Of a DNA stretch of 64,000 nt, positions 1 to 10,216 are shown in pieces. Made by a program: the position numbers and the translations under genes. The notes under the pieces were generated by a model that did not search any database, had not been told where the DNA came from, and saw only the letters and a program-made list of their open reading frames with translations. The DNA comes from Monosporascus cannonballus (taxonomy: Eukaryota; Ascomycota; Sordariomycetes; Xylariales), in contig QJNS01000013.1 of assembly GCA_004154925.1 (NCBI GenBank), forward strand, positions 62,001-126,000, read 5' to 3'. Position 1 is the first letter of the stretch. Each line of letters begins with the position of its first letter.

Positions 1-2682
1 TAACCTGTAGCTGCCAAGTTGCCAAGGTGCAATGACGTAACATCCGAAGTTTTTGATGGCCTTTGATGTCTCCCCTCCCCTGCCATCTAGCCAATCAATC
101 ATACGTCAGAGCGCTCTTTCGATGTCGTATCATTCCGGGCGACCCCATTTGTTCCCAAGTCAGCAATACGGGGAGCTTAGCACAGTATTTCTCCAAATTG
201 GGGTTGATACAAACAGAACTATGTCTTACCGCAGAGAGCGAATATGAAGTCTCCAAAAGTTCGGTAAAGGCCAGCCGTGCAACGGTGATAACCGGTTCTC
301 CGCGCTCACGCATCAGGATGCGAGCGCTGTATATCTACATCTAGCTTCCCCGATCATTTCATCTAAATCGTCTAAAGCCTCACGTGCCTACCAATTTGGC
401 GTGAATACTAGCTTCGCCTGGTGCTATCTTGGTTAACAGGCACTTGACATGCCCAAACCACCAGCCAAGCCGTTGCAAGTGTGGGTAGTCATTTGGACTG
501 GAGGCTGGCGCCTATTTTATCGGTATGGTAGGCAAGACCTGGGTGGTTGGGCGGAACCTCATGTCGAGATGGATAACACAGTTGTTCTCAAGGCTCCTTG
601 CCTACTGAGTTGTCTATCAGGACACCACCTGGAGATATTTTGGTTTTGTGCCCTACAAGATATACGAGCTATATAATTTAGCAACGAAGTTGCTCACTAT
701 CGACAATGCAGGGTCGATGAGTCCCTGTCGATTATAATCCGGCGTCACGAATTAGGTCTTCCACAGTCGGACAGGAATCTTTGGCATCGAACCCCGGCAG
801 CGCTTAAAGGGATGGCCTCCGTCGCTAGGCTGTCGTCATTCAGTCCATGTAACGATCTCACCAGTTCGTTCAGTAATCTAAATGGCATGACAGAACAGCC
901 TCGGCCGTCATATTCTGCATTTCCAGTTGATGCTCCCTACAGTCTATGAGCTCTTGCAGTGCCACTAATCACCAAAGCTATTACTTAGTATTAGAGGCCT
1001 GGAGCCTTGGGTGCAGAACCTCATTACCCCTTACAATTGGGGCCCTGGCGAATTCAGGCCATCAAGTTTGGGGTCCAGTCTAACCTGTGAGGCCTCGGAG
1101 TGTGGCCTCGGCGAACTAGAAATCAGCCAGACGGTTCAAATTGTTGAAATATCTGCTATCACTCGTTATGCTTTCGTGCTGGCTACCCAACACTGGCTTC
1201 TGCCCGCATTTCACTCAATACCCATATTTCTTCCAAGTGCCTACCAACCCTTAAGTACCAAGTTATACCTATCACAATCACTCAAGTTTAGAACGCGACT
1301 TAAACGGCCGCCTGGTATGGCCCTGGAGCTATGGACGGTAGCAGAGGTATTGCAGGCCCTGTCGCTGGGGCTTGCGATATTCGGGGGATCAACGCGCTAC
1401 ATGACTCGCCGCATAATGCACCAGGGAAGGCGTGCGTAGGTGGACGGCCTTCTGGGCTCTGGCTTGGTTTCGAAGCCCAGGGAGGTAGTCGATCTTTGGG
1501 GTTTCAGCCCCGTAGATCAAGCCGCAACAATCTCCTTTGCTCTGTTGATATCGACGGGATCTGTCGGCGCTTGACGAGGTCTGCGCTTGATCATATGCAC
1601 GTGTCGTCTTACCCACAACGCTATGGATTAGCAGATGGTTCCCTAGGGCTGGGGGCGAGTGCGATGATATTTACCTTCCACCAACTTCTCCTTATTCATA
1701 CTTCAAAAATGCTAATAGGTGTTCACGCCCCCCGAGGCCAGGGTTGCCTCGGTATGGATAATTCCAACACACCGTTCTTCGAGGCCATGATGCTGCAGCG
1801 GGCCGTGAATCTTAGCCACGCAGGTTTACTGGCCGACCGTCTTCCACGAGACCAGGTTCTGCGCAGCAACATCCCCGGGTCCGAACCGAGAAACAGGCGA
1901 GGCACGCCTAGCGGCGACTACGGGGCCCATGATTGCAGGCTCGGAGAGGGCAGCCCGCCACTAACAGGAAACCGGGGCTATATGCGCGGCCCGCCAAGTT
2001 CCGACCGGAGCGCACACCCGCAGAGTCTCGAGGCGCGGAAGTACAACGTCTCCCCAGGCAAGGCATCACCGCGATGTATCGGCGTCAACTTCGTCTACCT
2101 GGTGTCTCGAAGTTTCGCGGTCGGCATCATCCGCAGGTGGGGCGCCTGCGACCTACCCTCCCCCCGAAAACGGGCCGGGGCCGAGGATGTCGCTACTTAT
2201 GCATGCCGACTATATCAGGACTCCTCCGCATGGGGTAGGGGGCAACAAGCCATCGTATTGCATAGTACAGCGCAATGTGCTGAGATCATTTAATTGTTGC
2301 CTCTATTGCGCTGTCGGCTTTTAGCTGGCCCAGTTCTGGAGGCCCTCAGGTAAATCTATCAAAGTTACCGCTCATCTAGAATGAAAATCCAAATGCGTCT
2401 ACCAAAACACCACCTTATATGCAAGCGCATGCGGACGCAACAAGACAGACATATGGGATAATGACAGCGTCTTCTCCGAGCTGGTCCTAAAACCGGGCAA
2501 TAAAAAAATGTTCCTTTATCCTCGACGTCGGACATGCATGCCTTCTACATCTTCTCTCCGCCGCTCTCTCTCATACACACACGCTCTCTCTCTCTATATA
2601 TATATGTACAACACGCACCTCCCCACTACACAGTCTAGGTCCCTGGGTTACCTAGAAGGAGGTAGTCAACACCCGGGCCTGC
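1..2682. other. Gene-poor stretch, no supported gene
   Basis: I see no gene here that I can support. The longest open frame runs from 1331 to 2293 on the plus strand (320 codons), but its translation shows no recognisable domain, signal peptide or membrane segment. It overlaps other open frames of similar quality, so it may be chance in DNA of moderate GC. A short microsatellite-like patch of CA, CT and TA repeats lies at about 2575-2606, just downstream of the cytochrome b5 gene. Confidence 0.5.
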
Positions 2683-3109
2683 TCACAGCTTGGCGGTCTC
2701 GGCGAGCTCGCCGATCTTCAGCTTGGGCCCGTACTTCGCGAGCACGCCATCGCCGTGGTATTTCCAGAACTGCTTGGAGGCGTTCTTGCCGCCCATGCGC
2801 TTGAGGATCTTGGCGCCGCCCGGGTGCTCGTCGAGGAAATCTAGAGAGCGAGGCGCCGGCGCCGTCAGCGACTTTGTTACCTGGTATGCGTGCAATTGCA
2901 CGTTGCGGGGCTGGGGGATGCCCGCGCCGAGACTCTGCTCTGCATAGGGACGTGGGTATAGGGACGGGAGAAGAGGGTGGCATGTATGTCACGACAGGTA
3001 TGCACGTACTCGTAACGTCGTAGACGCCGTTGTCGACGATGATCCAGACGCCACCGTTCTTCTCGTCCTTGTGCTCCGCGACGTCCTTCGCCGTGTACGT
3101 CTTCGACAT
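2683..3109 (-). CDS. Small cytochrome b5 (haem-binding electron carrier)
   Basis: The two-exon gene encodes about 85 residues, essentially one cytochrome b5 domain. Exon 1 is 3109-3010, the intron 3009-2841 (GTACGT..CTAG, phase 1) and exon 2 2840-2683. Joining gives YDVTNFLDEHPGG across the junction, the family signature. His39 of HPGG and His62 of KYHGD are the expected axial haem ligands, with normal spacing. There is no signal peptide and no C-terminal membrane anchor, so a soluble form is likely. Members carry electrons to desaturases, sterol enzymes or P450s; the partner here is unknown. The start at 3109 is the first ATG and is followed at once by the domain. The 169-base intron is long for this group, so a missed mini-exon is possible but not needed. 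The 3' end of the Oma1-like gene lies 0.8 kb upstream on the same strand. Confidence 0.9.
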
Positions 3110-3891
3110 CGCGAAAACCGCTTGCTGGGGACCGAGGCGTAATAATTGGAATGTAGATGGGTAAAAAAAGGAGCTCGACGAATTTGAGAGTCGACTGGTC
3201 TGGCCGCGTTAACCGATGCGGGACGTCGTAACGCGCCTATGTATGCAGTTATCTCTCCGGGTGTGAAATCGCTAAAACTGAATAGCCAAGTATATGTAGA
3301 AAGTCCCTGGCTTGTATAGAATGGTATATAAATTGCGCGTTCTATGGTTGTAGTAAAAAGAATAAGGAAGTCATCGGTCTGAGATGTGAGCAAGCGCATA
3401 TTCTCCCCCGAATCGAATTGCGGTCTCCAGCTCGGGATAAGCACAGGCCGCCGAACCTCGGCAAAGCGCTGGGAGCTGACAAGGATCTGTTTACAATTGA
3501 CGTCACGGGATTGGTTCGACTCCAAAATCGGGTCTCGCCGAGGAATCCACTACCCCAACTGCCCAAGCATTATCGCTCGAGGTGGCGTTACAGCCGGTCG
3601 CGTGGGATAGCTCGAACCGCTATTCTTAGCTTGCAGACCCGTAGGTAGTTAGTAAACAGATTCTATATCCGAGTGTATTTCATAGATACCTACTTAAGCA
3701 TAGGTTTATTCATATACACGTATAGTATATACACATGTAGCCCCGCTGGGCTGTATGCCTCCTACAACGTGACATTCACGCTATAGAGGCCACTTCCGCT
3801 TCGAGATGTTGTCGCTATGCCAAGACAGAACAAATATCAAGAGACTAGTCCTGGGCCCATATACTAAACTTAAAACGCTAGCAGACAATCA
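3110..3891. other. Intergenic, upstream of cytochrome b5 gene
   Basis: This 0.78-kb gap separates the Oma1-like gene (3' end at 3892) from the start of the cytochrome b5 gene. It must hold the promoter of the latter and the 3' end of the former. I recognise no RNA gene or repeat. The open frames crossing it have no recognisable content. Confidence 0.6.
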
Positions 3892-5255
3892 CTACACCCA
3901 TCCGCTCGATGTGATTATGACGCCTCTGTCCAAGGCCCTTCTGAACATGTCCGCAAACGCCGAGGTTCCCCGACAATCGCTCTGCTGCATCTTCTCCAAA
4001 GCCTGGGGCATCCATTCGGTGATCTTCTGTATTCGGTTGTGGTTCTGTAGCAATAGTAGCTTGTCAGCAACCTCTGCGGCCTCCCAACTTGTCGCATAGA
4101 CTGCATCGTACGGGTCCAGGGGAAGCGTACCGAGGGGTGAGTGCTCATCCACTCCGGTGGCTCCAGCTGCTTCTGTCGCTCCATGCGCTTCCAGAACTGC
4201 AGCGCCTCGCGCGGGTCGTAGCACGCCTCGGCCATCATCATGAGGCCGATGTAGTCGGCCTCGCTCTCCTGCCGGCGGCCCATCGGCCGCTCGAACAGGA
4301 GGCCCAGGATCCAGTTTCCGATGGCCCAGGTGCCTATGACCGCCAGGCCCCCCGTGAGCAGCACGAGGGACCCGAGCAGTATGTTGGTGCCGATGCTCCC
4401 GGACATGCGCTCGGCGACGTGCTCGGCGAGGTTGTGCGCGATCTCGTGGCCCAGCACCGCCGCCAGCCCGTCCTCGTTCCGCGCGATGGGGATCAGGCCA
4501 CTGAAGACGAAGACCTTGCCCCCGGGCAGGACGAAAGCGTTTGCCGTATCTGGTCCACATGAACGCATGCATCAGTTTTCCCTCTTCTTTCACGTCCCTT
4601 CCCTCTCCGCCTCTCTCCGGTCCATCATTCTTATCTCTGAAACACCTTAACACAGGGCGCAGATATACGTACGGGGATCATCGATGACCCTAACCTCCCA
4701 CTCGGCGTCCTCCATGCCGCTGACGGGGATCAGGCGCGCCATGACCCTCTTGACGAGGCGGGTGCGCGGGTCCCAGTCGCCGAGGAAGCGGCCGCCCTGG
4801 CGCTCGACCTCCCAGACGATGCGCTTGGCCTGCTGGTCGGCGACGGCGGCCACCGTGTCCTCTCCGAAGCAGTTGAAGCGCCGCCGGCCCGACACGGGCA
4901 CCGTCTGGATGTTGCTGAAGTAGAAGACGAAGGCTGCGGCGACGGCGGCCGCCGCCACCGCGTGCGTGCTCGGCGACTTGGCGAACCGCTTCAGCCGTGG
5001 CGTCGTTATCAGCGGTTTCGCCTGCGACAGCTTGTAATGCGGGTCGTCGTGCGGGTGGTGCCACTTGTTCGGATTGAAGACGCGCCGGGGAGTCTGTGAG
5101 AACGGTCGGCTCTGTCGTGAGTTGTGTTGGAAGGCGGGCAAGAGCCGGGAGGAGGATGACCGGGCTGATGACCGGATCAACCGGGCTTCGCGATAGATAT
5201 TTGGGCGGCATATGGGCCGTAGTGATCGTAACGACTGCATCGCGGACAGCTGCAC
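3892..5255 (-). CDS. oma1: Oma1-like mitochondrial M48 metalloprotease
   Basis: Three exons (5255-4673, 4549-4131, 4044-3892) give 384 residues. Introns are 4672-4550 (GTACGT..CCAG, phase 1) and 4130-4045 (GTACGC..ACAG, phase 0, with GCTGAC as likely branch point). The N terminus is Arg/Ser-rich without acids, as in a mitochondrial presequence, followed by a hydrophobic Ala-rich segment near residues 100-115. After the first junction comes TANAFVLPGGKVFVFSG, an Oma1 family block. The zinc site HEIAH is at residues 229-233 and ESEAD at 289-293 supplies the Glu ligand; a hydrophobic stretch near 252-280 lies between them. The second junction restores STHPSNHNRI. In yeast and animals Oma1 is a stress-activated inner-membrane protease. 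An ATG 15 bases downstream is an alternative start. All catalytic residues are present. Confidence 0.93.
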
Positions 5256-5604
5256 TTGGCAGCTTGTCCGGGCTAAGACGGTAGAAAAGTCTCCTATAAA
5301 ATCGCTCGACGATTATTAGGTCGCCCATAGATTTCAAGAGAGCATCGAACGCTGAAGGCTAATAGAAGTAGTTTCTGAAGGGGTACGTACGAGACAGGAA
5401 TGAATGTGAAGTTGTCAGATATTAGAGCTGGTCAGTCAATGTGGTAGGAAAGTGAACAAGGTAAAATGACGTCGTAAAGGGCGACGATGCTTATTGGTGG
5501 CAGGCCCCTCTTTTCAGGGCCTGCTTTAGCGCTACCTGCTAGGCCATAAGTCCCTCGGGATAACCCATAATCAGCCTTACAGAGCGACGGATCCCGCTGT
5601 GATC
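5256..5604. other. Intergenic, upstream of Oma1-like gene; small hairpin
   Basis: This 0.35-kb stretch lies between the Oma1-like start and the DNA transposon and should carry the promoter of that gene. An inverted repeat with 8-bp arms (GCAGGCCC / GGGCCTGC) and a 9-base loop lies at 5500-5524. Its role is unknown. Because the transposon abuts it, the hairpin could be part of an older repeat. Confidence 0.5.
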
Positions 5605-5606
5605 TA

Positions 5607-5646
5607 ACCTCGGACACTACCTAATGCATAGCCCTAGCAATGCATA
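5607..5646 (+). repeat. Left terminal inverted repeat of the Fot1/pogo-type element
   Basis: The 40-bp repeat begins ACCTCGGACACTACC and is the reverse complement of 7403-7442 except at one position, where this copy has T and the other implies C. That single change is of the type RIP makes. A TA dinucleotide precedes it. Confidence 0.93.
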
Positions 5647-5733
5647 AGACTTTTCTCCATAACAACAACCACCCCTTATAACAACATTTCGCGATAACTC
5701 CATAACCTTTTAGTCAATTGATTTCGGGTTAAG

Positions 5734-7035
5734 ATGGTTAATATCAACCGTAAGCGCAAAATTCGGGATACTAAGAAATTTATTGCAAAAGGTAATTCCG
5801 AAACCCTTATAAACGCGCAATTCGGCATACCCCAATCGACTCTATTACGCCGCGTCCATAGTATTAAACCACGTTCCAAAGCCCAAAATAACGCGCGTAA
5901 ATTATCGGATCAGGAAAAAAATAAGCTTATTAACTGGATATTACATAAAAAAACATACGGCCACGCCCCTATAAAGATCCAGGTCCGTTAAATAGCAAAA
6001 ACCTTATTAGGCCTTAAAGGGATTATCGGAAAAAATTAGGTTAATTGCTTTATCGCATATTACGACAAGATACATACGAAAAAAAGACAAATTATGCCCC
6101 GGGACCGCCTAAAGGTACGCGATCGTAACGATATCCGCGAATTTTTTCCCCTTTTCGCCGCCGTCCGAACCAAATATAAGATTAAGCTTACGAACAAATA
6201 TAATATGGATAAAACGGGCGTTTAAAAAAGGGAATAAATTAATAAAACGGTCGTAAGATTTTCGGAAACGGTTTGTACGAAATTTAAAAGATCGGGGATA
6301 ACGCTATAAGTATTTATTTTCGAATATATCGGCTTTATATACGGGAAAAATACGGCCGTATACATTTTTAATAGTTTTACCGTTTAAAAATAATAATTAC
6401 CCGAAAATATCGAAAAAACTAAATATATATTAATTCCGAAAAGGTGGATTAATAATATTATCGCATTAAAATAATTAAAATCTATTTTTTTTTCGAAAAT
6501 TAAGCCTTATTTTTATAATAAATAACGGTTACTTATTTTAAATAGTTATATTATATACGTATCCCCTATTTTTATGTGGAAATGCTTTAAAAATAAGGTC
6601 GCCTTTATATATTTTTTACCTTATTCGAATAATAACCTTTAGCTATTTAACATTACCATATTTTCCGTATTTAAAAAGAAATATCGTATCGTTTTGCGGG
6701 AAGCCGGCGGATTATTTGCAATAATTCCCAAATATAAACGCCATATGTTAAAAACGTATCACAAAGTTGCCGAAATCGCCTTTACTAACAAAAATATTAA
6801 ATCTGGATAACGTTATACCGGTTTGCTTTCTTTCAAACCCGAAATAGTATTAAAGGATCTCGAAATAGCACCCCAGCCGGCCCTTAAGTCGAAAATATCC
6901 CCGGAACAAATAATTAACAGCCAGAACAAAATCGTATATATTTCTTATAAGGCCCTAAAGTTACGGAAAAACATACGAACGGCCTTACGCAAATCAGGCG
7001 GAAGTATTTCGCGATATACGGAAGGTAATAATTAA
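5734..7035 (+). pseudogene. Fot1/pogo transposase, broken by stops
   Basis: The frame starting at ATG 5734 stays in register for about 434 codons without an indel, interrupted only by stop codons (first at 5989-5991). The N terminus has helix-turn-helix DNA-binding character (Psq/Tc5 type, residues about 8-85). NMDKTG at 6202-6219 carries the first catalytic Asp (6208-6210). The second Asp position is Asn (6541-6543, within LLILNS) and the third is Asn (6649-6651, after a stop where Gln-Pro-Leu is expected). All these differences are explained by C to T or G to A. The block SFKPEIVLKDL at 6829-6861 matches the late part of Fot1-like transposases. A C-terminal tail probably continues in another frame to about 7290. 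Confidence 0.88.
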
Positions 7036-7402
7036 AACTGCTAAAAGGCTTAACAATTTTAATATTAAAAACGTTATTTTCCGCCATAATAATTAACTTT
7101 TGCAAACGAAATTCGAAAAATACGAAGGTCGCAAACGCCAAATTATTATTAAATAACCGAATAAGATTTTTGCGAATTTATCAGATATTAAATCGGCTAA
7201 AGACAAAGTTATTAAATATTTAAAACCTATAAAGGCTAATGATCAGGTTATAATTAACAGTTATATTAAAAAGCAACCTATTAAAAAAAGGTAGCGCAAA
7301 TCTAAATAGCCTAAATAGCTTCATTTTATTAAGAAATACGTTGTTACGTTGTTAAAAGGCTTTGAAATGTGTAGGTAACTATCAATTTGTGTGTATTTTG
7401 GC

Positions 7403-7442
7403 TATGCATTGCTAGGGCTATGCATTAGGTGGTGTCCGAGGT
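7403..7442 (-). repeat. Right terminal inverted repeat of the Fot1/pogo-type element
   Basis: This is the inverted partner of 5607-5646 with one mismatch; TA follows at 7443-7444. It includes a short internal repetition of the CTATGCATT type, also present in the left copy. Confidence 0.93.
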
Positions 7443-7444
7443 TA

Positions 7445-7860
7445 GGGCTGATGTAGAAGGGATCAGCTGCCGGCTCTTTGCCGGCTTCAACTACAAAACT
7501 CTGACCATCTGATTGAGAATTTGGATAAAGTTCAACGCCATTCCTAATTCTCTCCGTTCTGAATTCTCGATATAGGCTAGAGGCACTACAGAATAATGCC
7601 GGACTTATAGGTCGATATGAGGAATGCAGAGCAATGACGTACAAAATATCTCAGTCTGCACCTCTCCTTTAGTGGCAGGGAAAGTAAGTTTTTCAAATGT
7701 TATTCGAGCTCGGTTATATACAAAATGCACAAGCCCCAAATCTTCTCAAAGATTATAGCCTGCCCAGTATCAACATTTTCCGCCAGAACACCAAACACAG
7801 CCCCCCCGCCCTAAAAAAAAAAGATGGAAAACAAAAGAAGAATCACACCGTCGAAAGGGA
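7445..7860. other. Intergenic, downstream of GH16 gene
   Basis: This 0.4-kb gap between the transposon and the stop codon of the GH16 gene should hold the 3' untranslated region of the latter (minus strand). A small hairpin built from two GCCGGC palindromes lies at 7469-7485. I see no gene. Confidence 0.5.
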
Positions 7861-10173
7861 TCACATCGCAAAGAGGAATAACCCAGCAGTGACCATGAGC
7901 GCGACGCTCGCGCTCGTCCGGACACCGGCCCCGACCTGGACGATATCATCGCCGGCACCGATGGGGATGGTGACGGTCGTCGTGCCCTGGGGCGGCGCGA
8001 CCCCGGTCGGATAGATCGGGACCGTCGAGTTGGTGAACCCGACAGACGGGTACTCGGTAGGGACGGGCCGGACCTCGGAGCTGGAGGGGGGGACGACGGT
8101 GGCCGTCGAGTAGACCATCTCCTCGCTCTCAGTGCTGCTGGGAACGATCTCTTTGGTCTGGGTGCTGGTTGTGGTGGGGATCTCTTCGATCTGAGTACTG
8201 GTGGTGGTGGGGATCTCTTCGATATGGGTGCTGCTAGACGGACGCGGGATCGTCTTGGTCACCTGGACGATCGCCGTCGAGGTCGATGTGGTCGTCGCGT
8301 CGAGAGTCGTCGTGCCCTCCTCTTCGGACCCGGACTTGGTCGGGCTGGACGCCTCCGTCGGAGTCTCGTTTCCTGGCGCGGCGGTGGTGGGCACACCGGT
8401 CGGCTCGGTGCTCGGGTTCTCCGCGGGCGCGGTGGGCTTCTCGCCGACGGGGCAGACGGTCGTCGTCACGCTGATCTCGGTCGTGACGGAACCGACGGGA
8501 CAGTCTGGCACGCTGGGCGGACACTCGGTGATCGTATAAGTCTTGGTCTCGGAGACGGTGCTGGTCGTGTAGTCCTCGGGGAGCTCGGGGGCGGTCGTGG
8601 GCTTGGGCTGGTCATCCGTGGTCGTCTCCGGCTCTTGCGCGGTAGTCGTCGGCTCGGCCTGGGACGTGGTCTTGGTGACGGGACAGACTGTGACGCCGAC
8701 AGAGATAACCTCCGTAATAACCTGGCCTCTGCCAGGGCAGTCCGGTACTTCAGGCGCGCACGAAGTGACGGTGTGTACACTAGTCGAGTAGATCGTCGAG
8801 GTCGTAGACTCCGTCGGTGGCTCGGTCATCGCAGGAGGGTTAGTCGTGGCGCTAGTTTGAGTAGAGGGGCCCGAACTGGAGTGGTTGGACAGTTCATTGG
8901 TAGGGGAAGGCTGAGTGCTCGAGACGGCTGTGCCCTGGCTACTTGTCGTCACTTGAGATCCGACTGACGATGTAGGCGATGAAGAGGAGACAACTAAGGC
9001 GCTAGAGGTACTGGTGGCAGACACCGTGCTGGAGGTGGATGCGGAAACCGTCGGAGAAGCGGTCGAGACTGTCGAAATAGACGAAGTGGAGGCAGAGGTC
9101 GCCGCGCTGGAAGTCGAGGGACCAGGGTTTTCTTCTTCAACTAATTCATAGAATTTGATGTCCTTGACTTTGAAGAATGTATCGGCGAAGTCCTCGGGCC
9201 TGTCGGCGACGTATCCCGCACAAGTGTCATATGTCGTCGACAGCTTGCAGGCAGCGCCCCATTGATGCTCCTGCGCGGCGACGCCGCAGAGGTTAAGGTT
9301 CAGAATCATCTTCATATCCCTAAACGCCTTATCGACGTTGCACTGCTTGATCACGTAGGCCGGCTTGCCCCAGGCAGCACTAGGCTTCGGGTTGCCCGCC
9401 TTGACATCGGAGGGAGCAAAGGCCCTCTCCCAGTCCCAGATCTTAAGGTGCTCGCTCGTCCATTCCATGGCGTAGACGCCGCCGTTGGAAGAGCCGAAGG
9501 TCGTCGTGAACTGGGAAGCGCTGCAGCCCTGGAAATCAGCCTGGCCTTCGGCAAAGTCATAGCAATTCGGTGAATCGATAACGGCGTCCATCTCGTCCTG
9601 GGCAAGGATACACTCTCCGACAATTTCGGGAGCATTAACGTGCGAGGTGTGTCGGTTGAAGAGGAGATCGTTCCAGTTCTCGTAGAGGTCAATCTCGCCC
9701 TTGGTGGGCCACGGCTCGCCGAAGAACCAGAACGCCGGCCACGAACCGCAGGTAGGTTTAGGAAGGTAGCTGAACTCGGCAATGACGAGCCCCTTGTTGT
9801 AGACAGTTTTGCTCTCCATCCTCACACTCTTCCTACCGGGATCCTTCGCCGCATCGAGGACGCTCTCCGGGCTGTGGTCGACACCGATGTACATTTCCCC
9901 GCCATCATAGGCGACGAGTCCGAGCTTCTCGGCTTCGGCACGGCTTTGATATTGGACATAGCCGCCAGTAGGATCACGTGCCTATGCGAAAGAGTGAGAA
10001 ACCAGTTTTACAAGCTGACCTGCAGTTTCATTGCTTACCGAAATGAAGTCGAACTTGTCGAAGAAGTTGGTGGAATCGTAGACTTCAGAGACTTTGTAAA
10101 CCTTATCTGCACTTGTAATGGCAGGAAGAACAGCCACGGCACAGCCGACGGCTTTAACGAATGACGGAGCCAT
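7861..10173 (-). CDS. GPI-anchored GH16 endo-1,3(4)-beta-glucanase-like protein
   Basis: Two exons (10173-10039, 9981-7861) with a 57-base intron (GTAAGC..ATAG, phase 0) encode 751 residues. Residues 1-22 are a signal peptide. The GH16 domain spans about 23-328 and has the active-site signature GEIDLYE, with nucleophile Glu141, Asp143 and acid/base Glu146; substrate-cleft aromatics (WPAFWFFGEPWP) precede it. From about residue 330 the protein is Ser/Thr-rich, probably O-mannosylated. It contains two related Cys-containing units (about 438-480 and 516-557, each with VPDCP then TVCPV) and short EEIPTTTSTQ repeats. The C terminus ends in a hydrophobic tail typical of a GPI signal. Likely role: remodelling beta-glucan at the cell wall or plasma membrane. 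The family includes hydrolases and transglycosylases, so the exact activity is not settled. Confidence 0.93.
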
Positions 10174-10205
10174 AGCTATGGCTATAGTATGGTATCAATG
10201 AGTGG

Positions 10206-10216
10206 CTATATATAAC
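10206..10216 (-). promoter_or_regulatory. Candidate TATA box of the GH16 gene
   Basis: On the minus strand the sequence reads GTTATATATAG, 33 to 43 bases before the ATG at 10173. The position and motif fit a TATA element, although the transcription start is not known. Confidence 0.4.

Larger units (their letters stand above)
5605..7444 (+). mobile_element. Fot1/pogo-type DNA transposon, inactivated by RIP
   Basis: This is a complete but dead Tc1/mariner-superfamily element of about 1.84 kb, the usual size for Fot1/Pot2 elements. It has 40-bp terminal inverted repeats (5607-5646 and 7403-7442) flanked by TA on both sides (5605-5606, 7443-7444), as expected for TA target duplication. Inside is one transposase gene on the plus strand that reads in a single frame from 5734 to at least 7035 but has many TAA/TAG stops. 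The element is much more AT-rich than its surroundings and keeps CpG, the pattern left by RIP. Confidence 0.9.

Noticed and set aside
4089..4562. 157-codon plus-strand open frame
   Set aside because: It is antisense to exon 2 of the Oma1-like protease gene.
8224..8967. 247-codon plus-strand open frame rich in Arg and Gly
   Set aside because: It is the antisense of the Ser/Thr-rich part of the GH16 gene; biased codons there keep the reverse frame open.
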